A stretch of DNA of 9,786 nt from Flammeovirgaceae bacterium UBA4659. Lineage in GTDB: Bacteria > Bacteroidota > Bacteroidia > Cytophagales > Cyclobacteriaceae. Below the pieces are notes generated by a model, which worked only from the letters and a program-made list of their open reading frames with translations, searched no databases and had not been told where the DNA came from. Both the position numbers and the translations under genes were made by a program. Below are positions 1 through 6,575 of the stretch, in pieces. The stretch lies in the NCBI GenBank assembly GCA_002405445.1, contig DHLV01000128.1, positions 1 through 9,786 on the forward strand, given 5' to 3'. Numbering within the stretch: the stretch's first letter is position 1; every line of letters starts with the position of its first letter.

Positions 1-1
1 A

Positions 2-364
2 ATGCTGGGAACAACCTTCGGAGGAAATTACCTGGCATGTGCTGCATCACTGGCTGTGTTAGAGGTAATTGAAAAAGAAAATCTCATGCACCACGCAAGT
101 GAACTTGGTAACTACTGGATGGACGAACTAAAAAACTTCTCAACCATTTTAGAAGTTCGTGGAAAAGGTCTCATGATTGGCTTTGACTTGCCCGATTCCC
201 TCGCATCACTTAGAAAAGATTTGCTTTTCAAACATCACATCTTCACAGGCGAAGCCAAACCAAATACGGTGCGATTACTACCAACTCTTGCGTTAAGCAA
301 AGCAGACGCAGATTTATTTTTGGAAGCACTTGCCCAAGAACTTCAACACGCGGTTACCGTATGA
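2..364 (+). CDS. argD: Acetyl/succinylornithine aminotransferase, C-terminal part (5' end outside window)
   Basis: This is the last 120 codons of a class-III PLP-dependent aminotransferase that interconverts N-acyl-glutamate semialdehyde and N-acylornithine using glutamate. The fragment opens with GTTFGGNYLACAA, the conserved segment whose threonine contacts the PLP phosphate of the partner subunit. It continues with VRGKGLMIGFDL and NTVRLLPTLALSKAD, both typical of the ArgD C-terminal small domain. The Met at position 2 is internal, since the motif normally continues upstream, so the true start and the PLP-binding lysine lie before the window. The stop codon overlaps the next start as ATGA, suggesting translational coupling to the carbamoyltransferase. 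In Bacteroidota with the ArgF' pathway the acyl group may be succinyl rather than acetyl; this fragment cannot decide that. Confidence 0.9.
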   Translation: MLGTTFGGNYLACAASLAVLEVIEKENLMHHASELGNYWMDELKNFSTILEVRGKGLMIGFDLPDSLASLRKDLLFKHHIFTGEAKPNTVRLLPTLALSKADADLFLEALAQELQHAVTV

Positions 365-1338
365 AAAAATTCATTTCATGTCACGATGCCTCAGATTTCC
401 AATCGCTCATCGCGAAAGCATTGGAATACAAAAACAATCCACTCAAGGATGCTACACTGGGTAAAGGCAAGCGAATGGGATTACTTTTTCTGAACCCCAG
501 CATGCGCACGAGGTTGAGCACAGAGATTGCTGCCAAAAATTTGGGGATGGATGTGATTGTTTTTAACGTGGGGCAAGACGGCTGGGCATTAGAGTTTGAA
601 GACGAAGCCATCATGAGCGGCTCAACGGTAGAGCATGTGAAAGAAGCGGCTCCAATTCTTGGAAAATACTTTGACATCCTCGGCATTCGCACTTTCCCTT
701 CCCTCAAAAACAAAGAAGATGATTATAGCGAATTGTACATCAATCAATTTGTAAAATATGCAGGCGTACCGATTGTCAGTTTGGAGAGTGCTACGTTGCA
801 CCCGCTGCAAAGCCTTACAGACCTCATTACCATCCAGGAAACATTCAAAGAGAAACGCAGACCAAAAATTGTATTGACGTGGGCACCACATGTCAAAGCA
901 TTGCCACAATGCGTGGCAAACAGTTTTTCCCAATGGGTGAATGCATGGGGTGGCGCAGAATTTATGATTGCCCATCCAGACGATTATGAACTCGATACAA
1001 AATTCACAAAAGGCGCAACGATTACGCATCATCAAGATGAAGCACTGAAAAATGCAGATTTTGTCTATGTAAAAAATTGGAGCACCTTTTCCGACTACGG
1101 AAAAATTTATACCAACGACCCTGAGTGGATGCTCACCAACGAAAAATTAGAACTCACCAACAAAGCAAAAGTGATGCATTGCTTGCCTGTGAGGAGAAAC
1201 GTAGAGCTAAGCGATGAAGTATTGGATAGCGCGGCAAGTTTAGTGACACGGCAAGCAAGTAATCGGGTGTGGGCCGCGCAGGCGGTGTTGTCAGAAATAT
1301 TAAACGGTTTCCGGTTGCCTGTTACCGGTAACCAGTAA
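361..1338 (+). CDS. argF': N-succinylornithine (or N-acetylornithine) carbamoyltransferase
   Basis: This 325-residue enzyme transfers the carbamoyl group from carbamoyl phosphate to an N-acylated ornithine, giving N-acylcitrulline in the alternative arginine pathway of Bacteroidota and Xanthomonads. Visible motifs are the carbamoyl-phosphate loop SMRTR (47-51), HPLQ (147-150), TWAPH (173-177), VKNW (237-240) and HCLPVRRN (273-280). It aligns by eye along its whole length with the Bacteroides fragilis enzyme I remember (for example MKKF at the start and LGMDVIVFNV at 61-70). At the residue known to separate succinyl- from acetylornithine enzymes (Pro90 in B. fragilis, Glu92 in Xanthomonas) this protein has Val90, within GSTVEH. 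Absence of the Glu favours succinylornithine, but that is inference. The ATG overlaps the argD stop by four bases. The last residues, RLPVTGNQ, are encoded by a palindromic repeat-like stretch that also supplies the stop. Confidence 0.93.
   Translation: MKKFISCHDASDFQSLIAKALEYKNNPLKDATLGKGKRMGLLFLNPSMRTRLSTEIAAKNLGMDVIVFNVGQDGWALEFEDEAIMSGSTVEHVKEAAPILGKYFDILGIRTFPSLKNKEDDYSELYINQFVKYAGVPIVSLESATLHPLQSLTDLITIQETFKEKRRPKIVLTWAPHVKALPQCVANSFSQWVNAWGGAEFMIAHPDDYELDTKFTKGATITHHQDEALKNADFVYVKNWSTFSDYGKIYTNDPEWMLTNEKLELTNKAKVMHCLPVRRNVELSDEVLDSAASLVTRQASNRVWAAQAVLSEILNGFRLPVTGNQ
1321..1332. repeat. Perfect 12-bp palindrome inside a repeat-like stretch at the end of argF'
   Basis: GTTACCGGTAAC equals its own reverse complement. 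It sits in a longer stretch of alternating GGTAAC/AGTAAC/GGAAC-like words, roughly 1310-1352, covering the last codons of argF', its stop and most of the spacer to argB. The look is that of a short interspersed element that changed the end of argF', but only one copy is in the window, so this is inference. It could also be a protein-binding site. Confidence 0.4.
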
Positions 1339-1360
1339 CTTGGAACTAGAAACAATAGAC

Positions 1361-2152
1361 ATGAACAAACTATACATTATTAAAATCGGGGGCAACGTGC
1401 TGGACGATGAGCCGGCATTGAAAAAATTCTTAAGGGATTTCGCATCGATACAAGCACCCAAAATCTTAATTCACGGAGGTGGAAAAATTGCCACCAAGTT
1501 GGGCGACCAATTAGGCATTCAATCAAACTACGTAAAAGGAAGGCGTATAACCGATGCCGAGACATTGAACTTGGTAACAATGGTGTATGGCGGGATGGTC
1601 AACAAACAAATCGTTGCGCAACTGCAAGAGTGGCACTGCAATGCCATGGGCGTAACGGGTGCAGATGGTAATCTCATAAAGGCCGTAAAGCGTCCTGTTG
1701 GTGAAACTGATTTTGGTTTTGTGGGAGACATCACAGCCGATAGTGTCAATTCTACCTTACTCTACTTTCTATTGAAGCAGAATGTCATCCCGATTTTTGC
1801 GCCACTCACGCATGCTAACGGCACCATGCTCAATACAAATGCGGATACCATTGCATCGGTGCTGGCTATTTCGTTGAGCAAACATTTTGATGTGCGCTTG
1901 ATTTTCTGCTTTGAGAAAACAGGTGTATTGCAAAATGTGAAAGACGAGAAATCGGTGATTACGAATTTGAATAAAGCCACGTATAAAAAATTATTGAGTG
2001 AAGGTTCGTTTCACGATGGTATCTTGCCCAAACTCGAAAATGCTTTTAACGCCATAGAATCGGGTGTGAAAGAAGTATTGATTGGTGAGCATACTAATTT
2101 ATTGGCGAACACCAGTTACGAAACCAAAGGCACGTTGATTACACAATCCTAA
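1361..2152 (+). CDS. argB: N-acetylglutamate kinase family (acts on N-acetyl- or N-succinylglutamate)
   Basis: This 263-residue amino-acid kinase phosphorylates the gamma-carboxyl of N-acylglutamate, the second step of arginine synthesis. Counting from the ATG at 1361, the catalytic lysine motif KIGGN starts at Lys8. IHGGGK (37-42) binds phosphate, RR (61-62) lies in the substrate loop, LNTNADT (157-163) carries the Asn158 and Asp162 expected from the E. coli enzyme, and GILPK (220-224) supplies the second lysine. An upstream in-frame TTG at 1340 would add seven residues (MELETID) that are not part of the fold, so ATG 1361 is preferred. There is no N-terminal helix before the first strand; arginine-inhibited members of the family carry one, so this enzyme is probably not feedback-inhibited (inference). 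It lies 22 bases after argF' and 4 bases before argE. Confidence 0.93.
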   Translation: MNKLYIIKIGGNVLDDEPALKKFLRDFASIQAPKILIHGGGKIATKLGDQLGIQSNYVKGRRITDAETLNLVTMVYGGMVNKQIVAQLQEWHCNAMGVTGADGNLIKAVKRPVGETDFGFVGDITADSVNSTLLYFLLKQNVIPIFAPLTHANGTMLNTNADTIASVLAISLSKHFDVRLIFCFEKTGVLQNVKDEKSVITNLNKATYKKLLSEGSFHDGILPKLENAFNAIESGVKEVLIGEHTNLLANTSYETKGTLITQS

Positions 2153-2156
2153 AAAA

Positions 2157-3212
2157 GTGAAAGAACACTTACCTGATATCGCCACTGACTTATTGCAGCA
2201 ACTGATTTCAATTCCATCGTTTAGCAAAGAAGAAGACAAAACCGCAGGGCTGATTTACAACTTTTTGAATTACCACCACATCCCTGCCAAACGGAAAGGA
2301 AACAATGTGTGGGCAGTGAGCCAACATTTTGATGCAAACAAACCAACTCTTCTTCTCAATTCTCACCACGACACTGTAAAGCCAAACCCTGCCTACACGC
2401 GCGATCCGTTTAGTCCAAGTGTTGAAGAAGGAAAATTATATGGGTTAGGCAGCAATGATGCGGGTGGTCCGTTGGTCTCTCTTATCACAACATTTTTCTA
2501 TTTGTACTTGCGCAACGATTTGAAATACAATTTGGTATTGGCAGCCACCGCTGAAGAAGAAATTTCAGGAACAGGCGGTATTGAATTGATTTGGAACGAG
2601 CTACCAAAAATTGATTGTGCCATTGTGGGTGAACCCACCTTGATGGACATGGCCGTTGCTGAAAAAGGATTGATGGTGTTGGATTGCGTTGCGTATGGAA
2701 AAGCTGGGCATGCTGCACGTGAAGAAGGTGTCAATGCAATTTACGCATCGTTGAAAGACATTGAGTGGTTTCGGAGTTATGAGTTTCCAAAAGTTTCAGA
2801 ATCGCTCGGCAAAGTAAAAATGTCGGTTACGGTGATTCACGCAGGGCAAGCGCATAACCAAGTGCCATCTGAGTGCAAGTTTACGGTAGATGTGCGCGCA
2901 ACTGATGCCTACACACTCGAAGAGACTTTAGAGACGATCAAAAAGAACGTTCGGTGTGAAGTGACCCCTCGTTCATTAAGACTTAGCCCTTCAGGAATAC
3001 CAAAAAAACATGCTCTCTACAAAGCAGGCGAAAAATTGGGTATTCGAATGTATGGATCTCCTACTACATCCGATCAGGCGTTGATTCCCCGGCCTTCCAT
3101 CAAATGGGGACCGGGAGATTCTGCACGATCGCACAGTGCGGATGAATTTATTTACCTGTACGAAATTGAAGAAGGCATAAAAAAGTACATTTCGCTGATT
3201 GAAACACTTTGA
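2157..3212 (+). CDS. argE: N-acylornithine/N-acylcitrulline deacylase, M20 peptidase family
   Basis: This 351-residue zinc hydrolase of the M20/ArgE-DapE family removes the acyl group from the acylated intermediate. With the ArgF' route the expected substrate is N-acylcitrulline rather than acetylornithine. Metal and catalytic residues can be placed: His70 and Asp72 in SHHDTV, Asp101 in GSNDAGG, Glu134/Glu135 in TAEEE, Glu159 in GEPT, and His326 in SARSHSADE. The dimerisation domain (about 165-275) begins after GEPT and includes GKAGHAAREE. Translation starts at GTG 2157, four bases after the argB stop behind a run of six A residues. No in-frame ATG occurs before residue 163, so GTG is the only reasonable start. 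The match to the family is complete; only the acyl specificity is uncertain. Confidence 0.9.
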   Translation: MKEHLPDIATDLLQQLISIPSFSKEEDKTAGLIYNFLNYHHIPAKRKGNNVWAVSQHFDANKPTLLLNSHHDTVKPNPAYTRDPFSPSVEEGKLYGLGSNDAGGPLVSLITTFFYLYLRNDLKYNLVLAATAEEEISGTGGIELIWNELPKIDCAIVGEPTLMDMAVAEKGLMVLDCVAYGKAGHAAREEGVNAIYASLKDIEWFRSYEFPKVSESLGKVKMSVTVIHAGQAHNQVPSECKFTVDVRATDAYTLEETLETIKKNVRCEVTPRSLRLSPSGIPKKHALYKAGEKLGIRMYGSPTTSDQALIPRPSIKWGPGDSARSHSADEFIYLYEIEEGIKKYISLIETL

Positions 3213-3238
3213 ACGAGACCATATAATATTGTATTCAA

Positions 3239-3412
3239 ATGAATCAACAGAATACCATTGTGATGTGCATCTTTGTCAATAGTCAAAAAGATCGTTATGC
3301 AGATTTTGGGATTGCCGATACTTTCACAACACAAGTTTTTAGATCATCGCTCATCCGTTCGACTGCCACTGCCAGTCGGCAAACTGAAACAGCAACCGAT
3401 AACCCACTATGA
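3239..3412 (+). CDS. Possible 57-codon ORF leading into argH (doubtful)
   Basis: The argE-argH gap contains an uninterrupted frame from ATG 3239 that begins MNQQNTIVMCIF and ends in NPL. Its TGA stop overlaps the argH ATG as ATGA, the same coupling seen at argD-argF'. No family is recognisable, there is no clear ribosome binding site, and the 3' part runs through a small inverted repeat. Just upstream, TTG (3199-3201) followed after 22 bases by TAATATTG (3224-3231) loosely resembles the Bacteroidota TTG / TAnnTTTG promoter with one mismatch, so this could also be an untranslated argH leader. A frame of this length can arise by chance. Confidence 0.2.
   Translation: MNQQNTIVMCIFVNSQKDRYADFGIADTFTTQVFRSSLIRSTATASRQTETATDNPL
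3360..3378. repeat. Short inverted repeat upstream of argH
   Basis: CGACTG (3360-3365) and CAGTCG (3373-3378) are complementary around a seven-base spacer, within the stretch CGACTGCCACTGCCAGTCG. The local CTGCC/CAGTC wording resembles short dispersed repeats, but no second copy is present here. It lies about 30 bases before the argH start, so it might fold in the leader. Functional meaning is unknown. Confidence 0.3.
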
Positions 3413-4740
3413 AAATCTGGCAAAAAGATAAAGACGCACATCAGGAAGTAACCCGTTTTACTGTGGGCAACGATCGGGAGTTAGATTTGCAACTGGCCCA
3501 TTGTGATGTACTCGGTTCGTTGGCACATACGCAAATGTTGCAATCGGTGGGCTTGCTGGATAAAGACGAGTTCAATCGTATTGCTGCCGAGCTAAAGTTC
3601 ATTAATGTTCAAATTCAAAATGGCGAATTTAAAATAGACGAATCGATAGAAGATATCCACTCTCAAATTGAATTTCAATTAACCAAAAAACTGGGTGACA
3701 TCGGCAAAAAAATCCACAGTGCGCGCTCGCGCAACGACCAAGTGCTGGTCGATTTAAAGTTGTTCATGCGGGCTGAAATTCAGCAGTTGGTTGACCAGAT
3801 TGAAAAGTTATTTAAGCTGTTGATTTCAAAAAGCGAAGAGCATAAAGACAAGCTATTGCCCGGCTATACGCATTTACAATTAGCCATGCCCTCGTCATTC
3901 GGTTTGTGGTTTGGCGCTTACGCAGAAAGTTTAGCCGATGACTTGATTACCATTGAGTCAGCTTTTAGAATTGTCAACAAAAATCCGCTGGGCTCAGCCG
4001 CAGGCTATGGCTCCTCCTTCCCTATCAATCGAATACTGACCACCAAATTATTAGGCTTTGACGATTTGCACTACAACGTGGTGTACGCACAAATGACCCG
4101 CGGCAAAACGGAACGGATTGTGGCACAAGCTTTGAGCAATGTAGCCGCCACGCTTGCCAAGTTATCAATGGATGCTTGCTTGTACTTGAATCAAAATTTT
4201 GGGTTTATCTCTTTTCCAGATGAGTTGACCACCGGCTCGAGCATCATGCCGCACAAAAAAAATCCTGATGTATTTGAACTCATTCGCGCAAAATGTAATG
4301 ATTTACAATCATTGCCCAGCCAAATTGCCATGATTACCACCAACCTTCCGTCAGGCTACCACCGCGATTGGCAGTTACTAAAAGAGAAAATCATTCCGGC
4401 CTTTAAAACATTGAACGATTGCCTCGAAATGACTGGGCTAATGCTGTCCGCCATTCAGGTGAAAGAGAATATCTTGGAAGATGAGAAGTATAAGTTTTTA
4501 TTCAGCGTGGAAGAAGTAAATAAACTGGTGCTGGCAGGTGTTCCTTTCCGGGATGCATATGTAAAAGTTGGCAAAGCGATTGAGGCTGGAACGTTTGGAC
4601 ATTCAACGACATTTAATCACACCCATGAGGGCAGTATTGGAAATCTGTGCAACACCCAAATAGAAAAAGCTTTTCAGGCAACCATGGAAAAGTTTGAGTT
4701 TGAACGAATTAATAAGGTCATTGACTCTTTGATACAATAG
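3409..4740 (+). CDS. argH: Argininosuccinate lyase
   Basis: This 443-residue member of the fumarase/aspartase superfamily cleaves argininosuccinate to arginine and fumarate, the last step of the pathway, in the cytoplasm. Landmarks are IHSARSRNDQV (102-112), GYTHLQ (152-157, with the conserved Thr-His), NPLGSAAGYG (192-201) and the superfamily signature GSSIMPHKKNPD (276-287), whose serine pair lies on the catalytic flexible loop. The N-terminus MKIWQKDKDAHQEV replaces the usual WGGRF start and matches my recollection of the Bacteroidota subgroup. The mostly helical fold and the length are otherwise normal (about 440-460 residues). It is separated from argE by 196 bases, unlike the tight spacing upstream, so it may have its own promoter or be translated through the small preceding ORF. 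No convincing intrinsic terminator follows it. Confidence 0.95.
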   Translation: MKIWQKDKDAHQEVTRFTVGNDRELDLQLAHCDVLGSLAHTQMLQSVGLLDKDEFNRIAAELKFINVQIQNGEFKIDESIEDIHSQIEFQLTKKLGDIGKKIHSARSRNDQVLVDLKLFMRAEIQQLVDQIEKLFKLLISKSEEHKDKLLPGYTHLQLAMPSSFGLWFGAYAESLADDLITIESAFRIVNKNPLGSAAGYGSSFPINRILTTKLLGFDDLHYNVVYAQMTRGKTERIVAQALSNVAATLAKLSMDACLYLNQNFGFISFPDELTTGSSIMPHKKNPDVFELIRAKCNDLQSLPSQIAMITTNLPSGYHRDWQLLKEKIIPAFKTLNDCLEMTGLMLSAIQVKENILEDEKYKFLFSVEEVNKLVLAGVPFRDAYVKVGKAIEAGTFGHSTTFNHTHEGSIGNLCNTQIEKAFQATMEKFEFERINKVIDSLIQ

Positions 4741-4788
4741 ATTTTTAAGGGCAAGGATTTTTTTTCGTTCTTCTGCCCAATATTCAGC

Positions 4789-4819
4789 ACTGTCCATTAT
4801 CTTGCGCCACATGGACAGT
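4789..4819 (+). promoter_or_regulatory. Perfect 9-bp inverted repeat enclosing the dnaX start codon
   Basis: ACTGTCCAT (4789-4797) is the exact reverse complement of ATGGACAGT (4811-4819), and the second arm begins at the probable dnaX ATG. The 13-base spacer TATCTTGCGCCAC separates them. In mRNA the arms would form a 9-bp stem that buries the start codon; in DNA they form a dyad that a regulator could bind. The pairing is seen directly; a regulatory role is inference. Confidence 0.45.
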
Positions 4820-5914
4820 TTTGTTGTTTCGGCCCGCAAATACCGCCCCCTCGGCTTTGATGAGGTGGTGGGGCAAGAACACATCACAACTACCCTTAAA
4901 AACGCCATCGACAACAACAAGCTGGCACAAGCGTTGTTGTTTTGCGGCCCGCGCGGAGTGGGCAAAACTACCTGCGCACGCATTGTGGCGCGTATGATCA
5001 ACGGTTTTGAAGAAAAAGCTGAAGCTAACTCCCTTAATATTTTTGAACTCGATGCTGCCTCCAATAATTCTGTGGAAGACATCCGTAATCTGATCGATCA
5101 AGTGCGTTACCCGCCTCAATTCGGAAAGTTCAAGGTGTATATCATTGACGAGGTTCACATGCTGTCCAATTCAGCTTTCAACGCATTTCTGAAAACACTG
5201 GAAGAGCCACCGCCTTATGCGGTATTTATTTTGGCTACCACCGAAAAGCACAAAGTCATTCCCACCATTCTTTCGCGGTGCCAGATTTTTGATTTTAACC
5301 GGATACAGGTTTCCGACATTGCGAAGCAACTGAGAAAAGTGGCCGAGCGCGAAGCCATCCAAGTAGAAGATGAGGCGCTGCACCTTATTGCGCAAAAGGC
5401 AGATGGTGCGTTGCGTGATGGGCTCTCGATCTTCGACTTGATGGTCACGTTTTCATCCGGCAGGGCCGTTACTTTCAAGGACGTGATCAACAACCTGCAC
5501 ATCCTTGATTACGAGTACTATTTTAAAGTAGTGGATGGCCTTCTGACAGAAAACCCCACGCAACCACTGTTGCTGCTGGACGATATATTGCGCATAGGCT
5601 TTGACGGGCACAACTTCATTGCCGGTTTGAGTGAGCACCTCCGAAATTTACTTGTGTCACAAGATTCCCGGACCGTTGCGTTGTTGGAAGTGCCCGACTC
5701 GGTGAAAGAAAGATACGTGAGGCAAGCGCAAGCAGCCACACCGTCACTCCTGCTTTCGTGGCTTAACCTAGCCAACCAATGTGACATCAATTACAAAAGC
5801 AGCAAAAGTCAGAGGCTACTTGTTGAACTAGCCCTTATGAAAATGGCAAACGTTAACGCTGTCTTCAACACCACTGCTGCGGATACCGAAGCGGTAAAAA
5901 AAAAAGTGAGCTAA
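4811..5914 (+). CDS. dnaX: DNA polymerase III gamma/tau subunit, zero-frame (gamma-like) product
   Basis: This is the AAA+ motor of the clamp loader that puts the sliding clamp on DNA. The zero frame encodes 367 residues (domains I-III) from ATG 4811 (MDSFVVSARKYRP). A TTG at 4802 would add three residues and is less likely. Counting from 4811, Walker A is GPRGVGKT (46-53), Walker B is IIDEVH (111-116), sensor 1 is LATTE (141-145), and the SRC arginine-finger motif is at 155-157. Between Walker A and LDAASNN the usual four-cysteine zinc insert is absent and replaced by a short GFEEKAEANS linker. The frame ends VKKKVS-stop, two codons after a ten-A run at 5896-5905. A -1 shift there opens into the tau tail. 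Most of the rest is standard for Bacteroidota DnaX. There is no visible ribosome binding site, and the start lies inside an inverted repeat. Confidence 0.92.
   Translation: MDSFVVSARKYRPLGFDEVVGQEHITTTLKNAIDNNKLAQALLFCGPRGVGKTTCARIVARMINGFEEKAEANSLNIFELDAASNNSVEDIRNLIDQVRYPPQFGKFKVYIIDEVHMLSNSAFNAFLKTLEEPPPYAVFILATTEKHKVIPTILSRCQIFDFNRIQVSDIAKQLRKVAEREAIQVEDEALHLIAQKADGALRDGLSIFDLMVTFSSGRAVTFKDVINNLHILDYEYYFKVVDGLLTENPTQPLLLLDDILRIGFDGHNFIAGLSEHLRNLLVSQDSRTVALLEVPDSVKERYVRQAQAATPSLLLSWLNLANQCDINYKSSKSQRLLVELALMKMANVNAVFNTTAADTEAVKKKVS
5896..5905 (+). promoter_or_regulatory. A10 slippery run in dnaX (frameshift or transcriptional slippage site)
   Basis: Ten consecutive A residues are read GTA AAA AAA AAA GTG AGC TAA in the zero frame. 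The -1 frame reads on from AGT GAG CTA into the tau C-terminal domain. A AAA AAA is a slippery heptamer for ribosomal -1 shifting, and a run this long also favours RNA polymerase slippage, as described for Thermus dnaX (A9) and, for the ribosome, E. coli dnaX (A AAA AAG). No strong upstream Shine-Dalgarno stimulator or clear downstream stem-loop is visible, which slightly favours slippage during transcription. A sequencing or assembly error of the homopolymer is the main alternative. Confidence 0.6.
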
Positions 5915-6513
5915 AGGAAACACCGCTGCCTTTATCCCCAGCACGCGAAGCGATAGCTCCGGGTCAAAAAACAGATGTGCCTGCGAGGATTGAAACACTG
6001 CCTCCCACGATGACACTCGCATCAGCATCGGAAACACCGAAAAACACAAAACAGAGAGAAACGACAAAGCCAAAAGCCACCATCAACCTGGGCAACATCC
6101 TAAAGCCGGCAAAGCCAGTTTCGATCCCCGAAAAAGAAAATGAAGTCATTACCAATCGGGATTTTTCTCACGAGGAGCTGGTGGGGGCCTGGCAGGAGTT
6201 CGCAGAAATGCGCAAGAACCATTTGGCAGAGTACCACCTGCTAGGCCGAGGATTTGAACGTGAAGGCAACATGCTTGTCATTCACTTGGCCAACCCCGTA
6301 GAAGAGCCGCTGATGCTTGGCCTGAAGAATGACCTGATCACCTTCATCAGGGAGAAGGTGGGTAACAGCGCATTGCAGGTAACAGGTCGCTTGCAAGATA
6401 TTGTGAAGCAAAAAGTAGCCTACACAAGCAAAGAAAAGTTTGACGTGATGGCACAACAAAACCCGATGCTGTTACACCTGAAAGATAGATTCGGCCTCGA
6501 TGCTGATTTTTGA
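5905..6513 (+). CDS. dnaX: DnaX tau-specific C-terminal region, -1 frame relative to the upstream part
   Basis: This open segment continues dnaX after a one-base backward shift at the A run, giving a 567-residue tau when joined to the upstream frame. It starts with a Pro/Ser/Thr/Lys-rich linker of about 80 residues. A compact domain follows, with FSHEELVGAWQEFAEMR, a hydrophobic NMLVIHLANPVEEP strand, and the ending YTSKEKFDVMAQQNPMLLHLKDRFGLDADF (last 30 residues), recognisable as the Bacteroidota DnaX C-terminus. Tau tails contact the polymerase alpha subunit and helicase in well-studied systems. Read alone, the frame has a GTG at 5977 and an ATG at 6010, but no initiation signal is seen and the linker upstream is coding-like, so independent translation is unlikely. 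It is either reached by slippage or separated by a homopolymer error. Confidence 0.85.
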   Translation, partial: SELKETPLPLSPAREAIAPGQKTDVPARIETLPPTMTLASASETPKNTKQRETTKPKATINLGNILKPAKPVSIPEKENEVITNRDFSHEELVGAWQEFAEMRKNHLAEYHLLGRGFEREGNMLVIHLANPVEEPLMLGLKNDLITFIREKVGNSALQVTGRLQDIVKQKVAYTSKEKFDVMAQQNPMLLHLKDRFGLDADF

Positions 6514-6575
6514 ATTTTTCTCTAATTTTTTCAACCTTCTCCGGTTTTTTGCGTTTCTTAAGTCATCGTGATGAT

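Noticed and set aside
622..1035. Minus-strand frame of 137 codons inside argF'
   Set aside because: It is antisense to conserved carbamoyltransferase motifs, with an odd Cys/Trp/Phe-rich composition and no recognisable domain.
4749..4778. GGGCA/TGCCC pairing after argH as a terminator
   Set aside because: The stem is only 5 bp, the loop is 20 bases, and the eight-T run is in the loop instead of after the stem.
4603..5158. Two long minus-strand frames covering the end of argH and the start of dnaX; one has a plausible-looking MDSAEYWAEERKK start
   Set aside because: They run antisense through highly conserved motifs of argH and dnaX. The MDS start arises only because ATGGACAGT is repeated in inverted form before dnaX.
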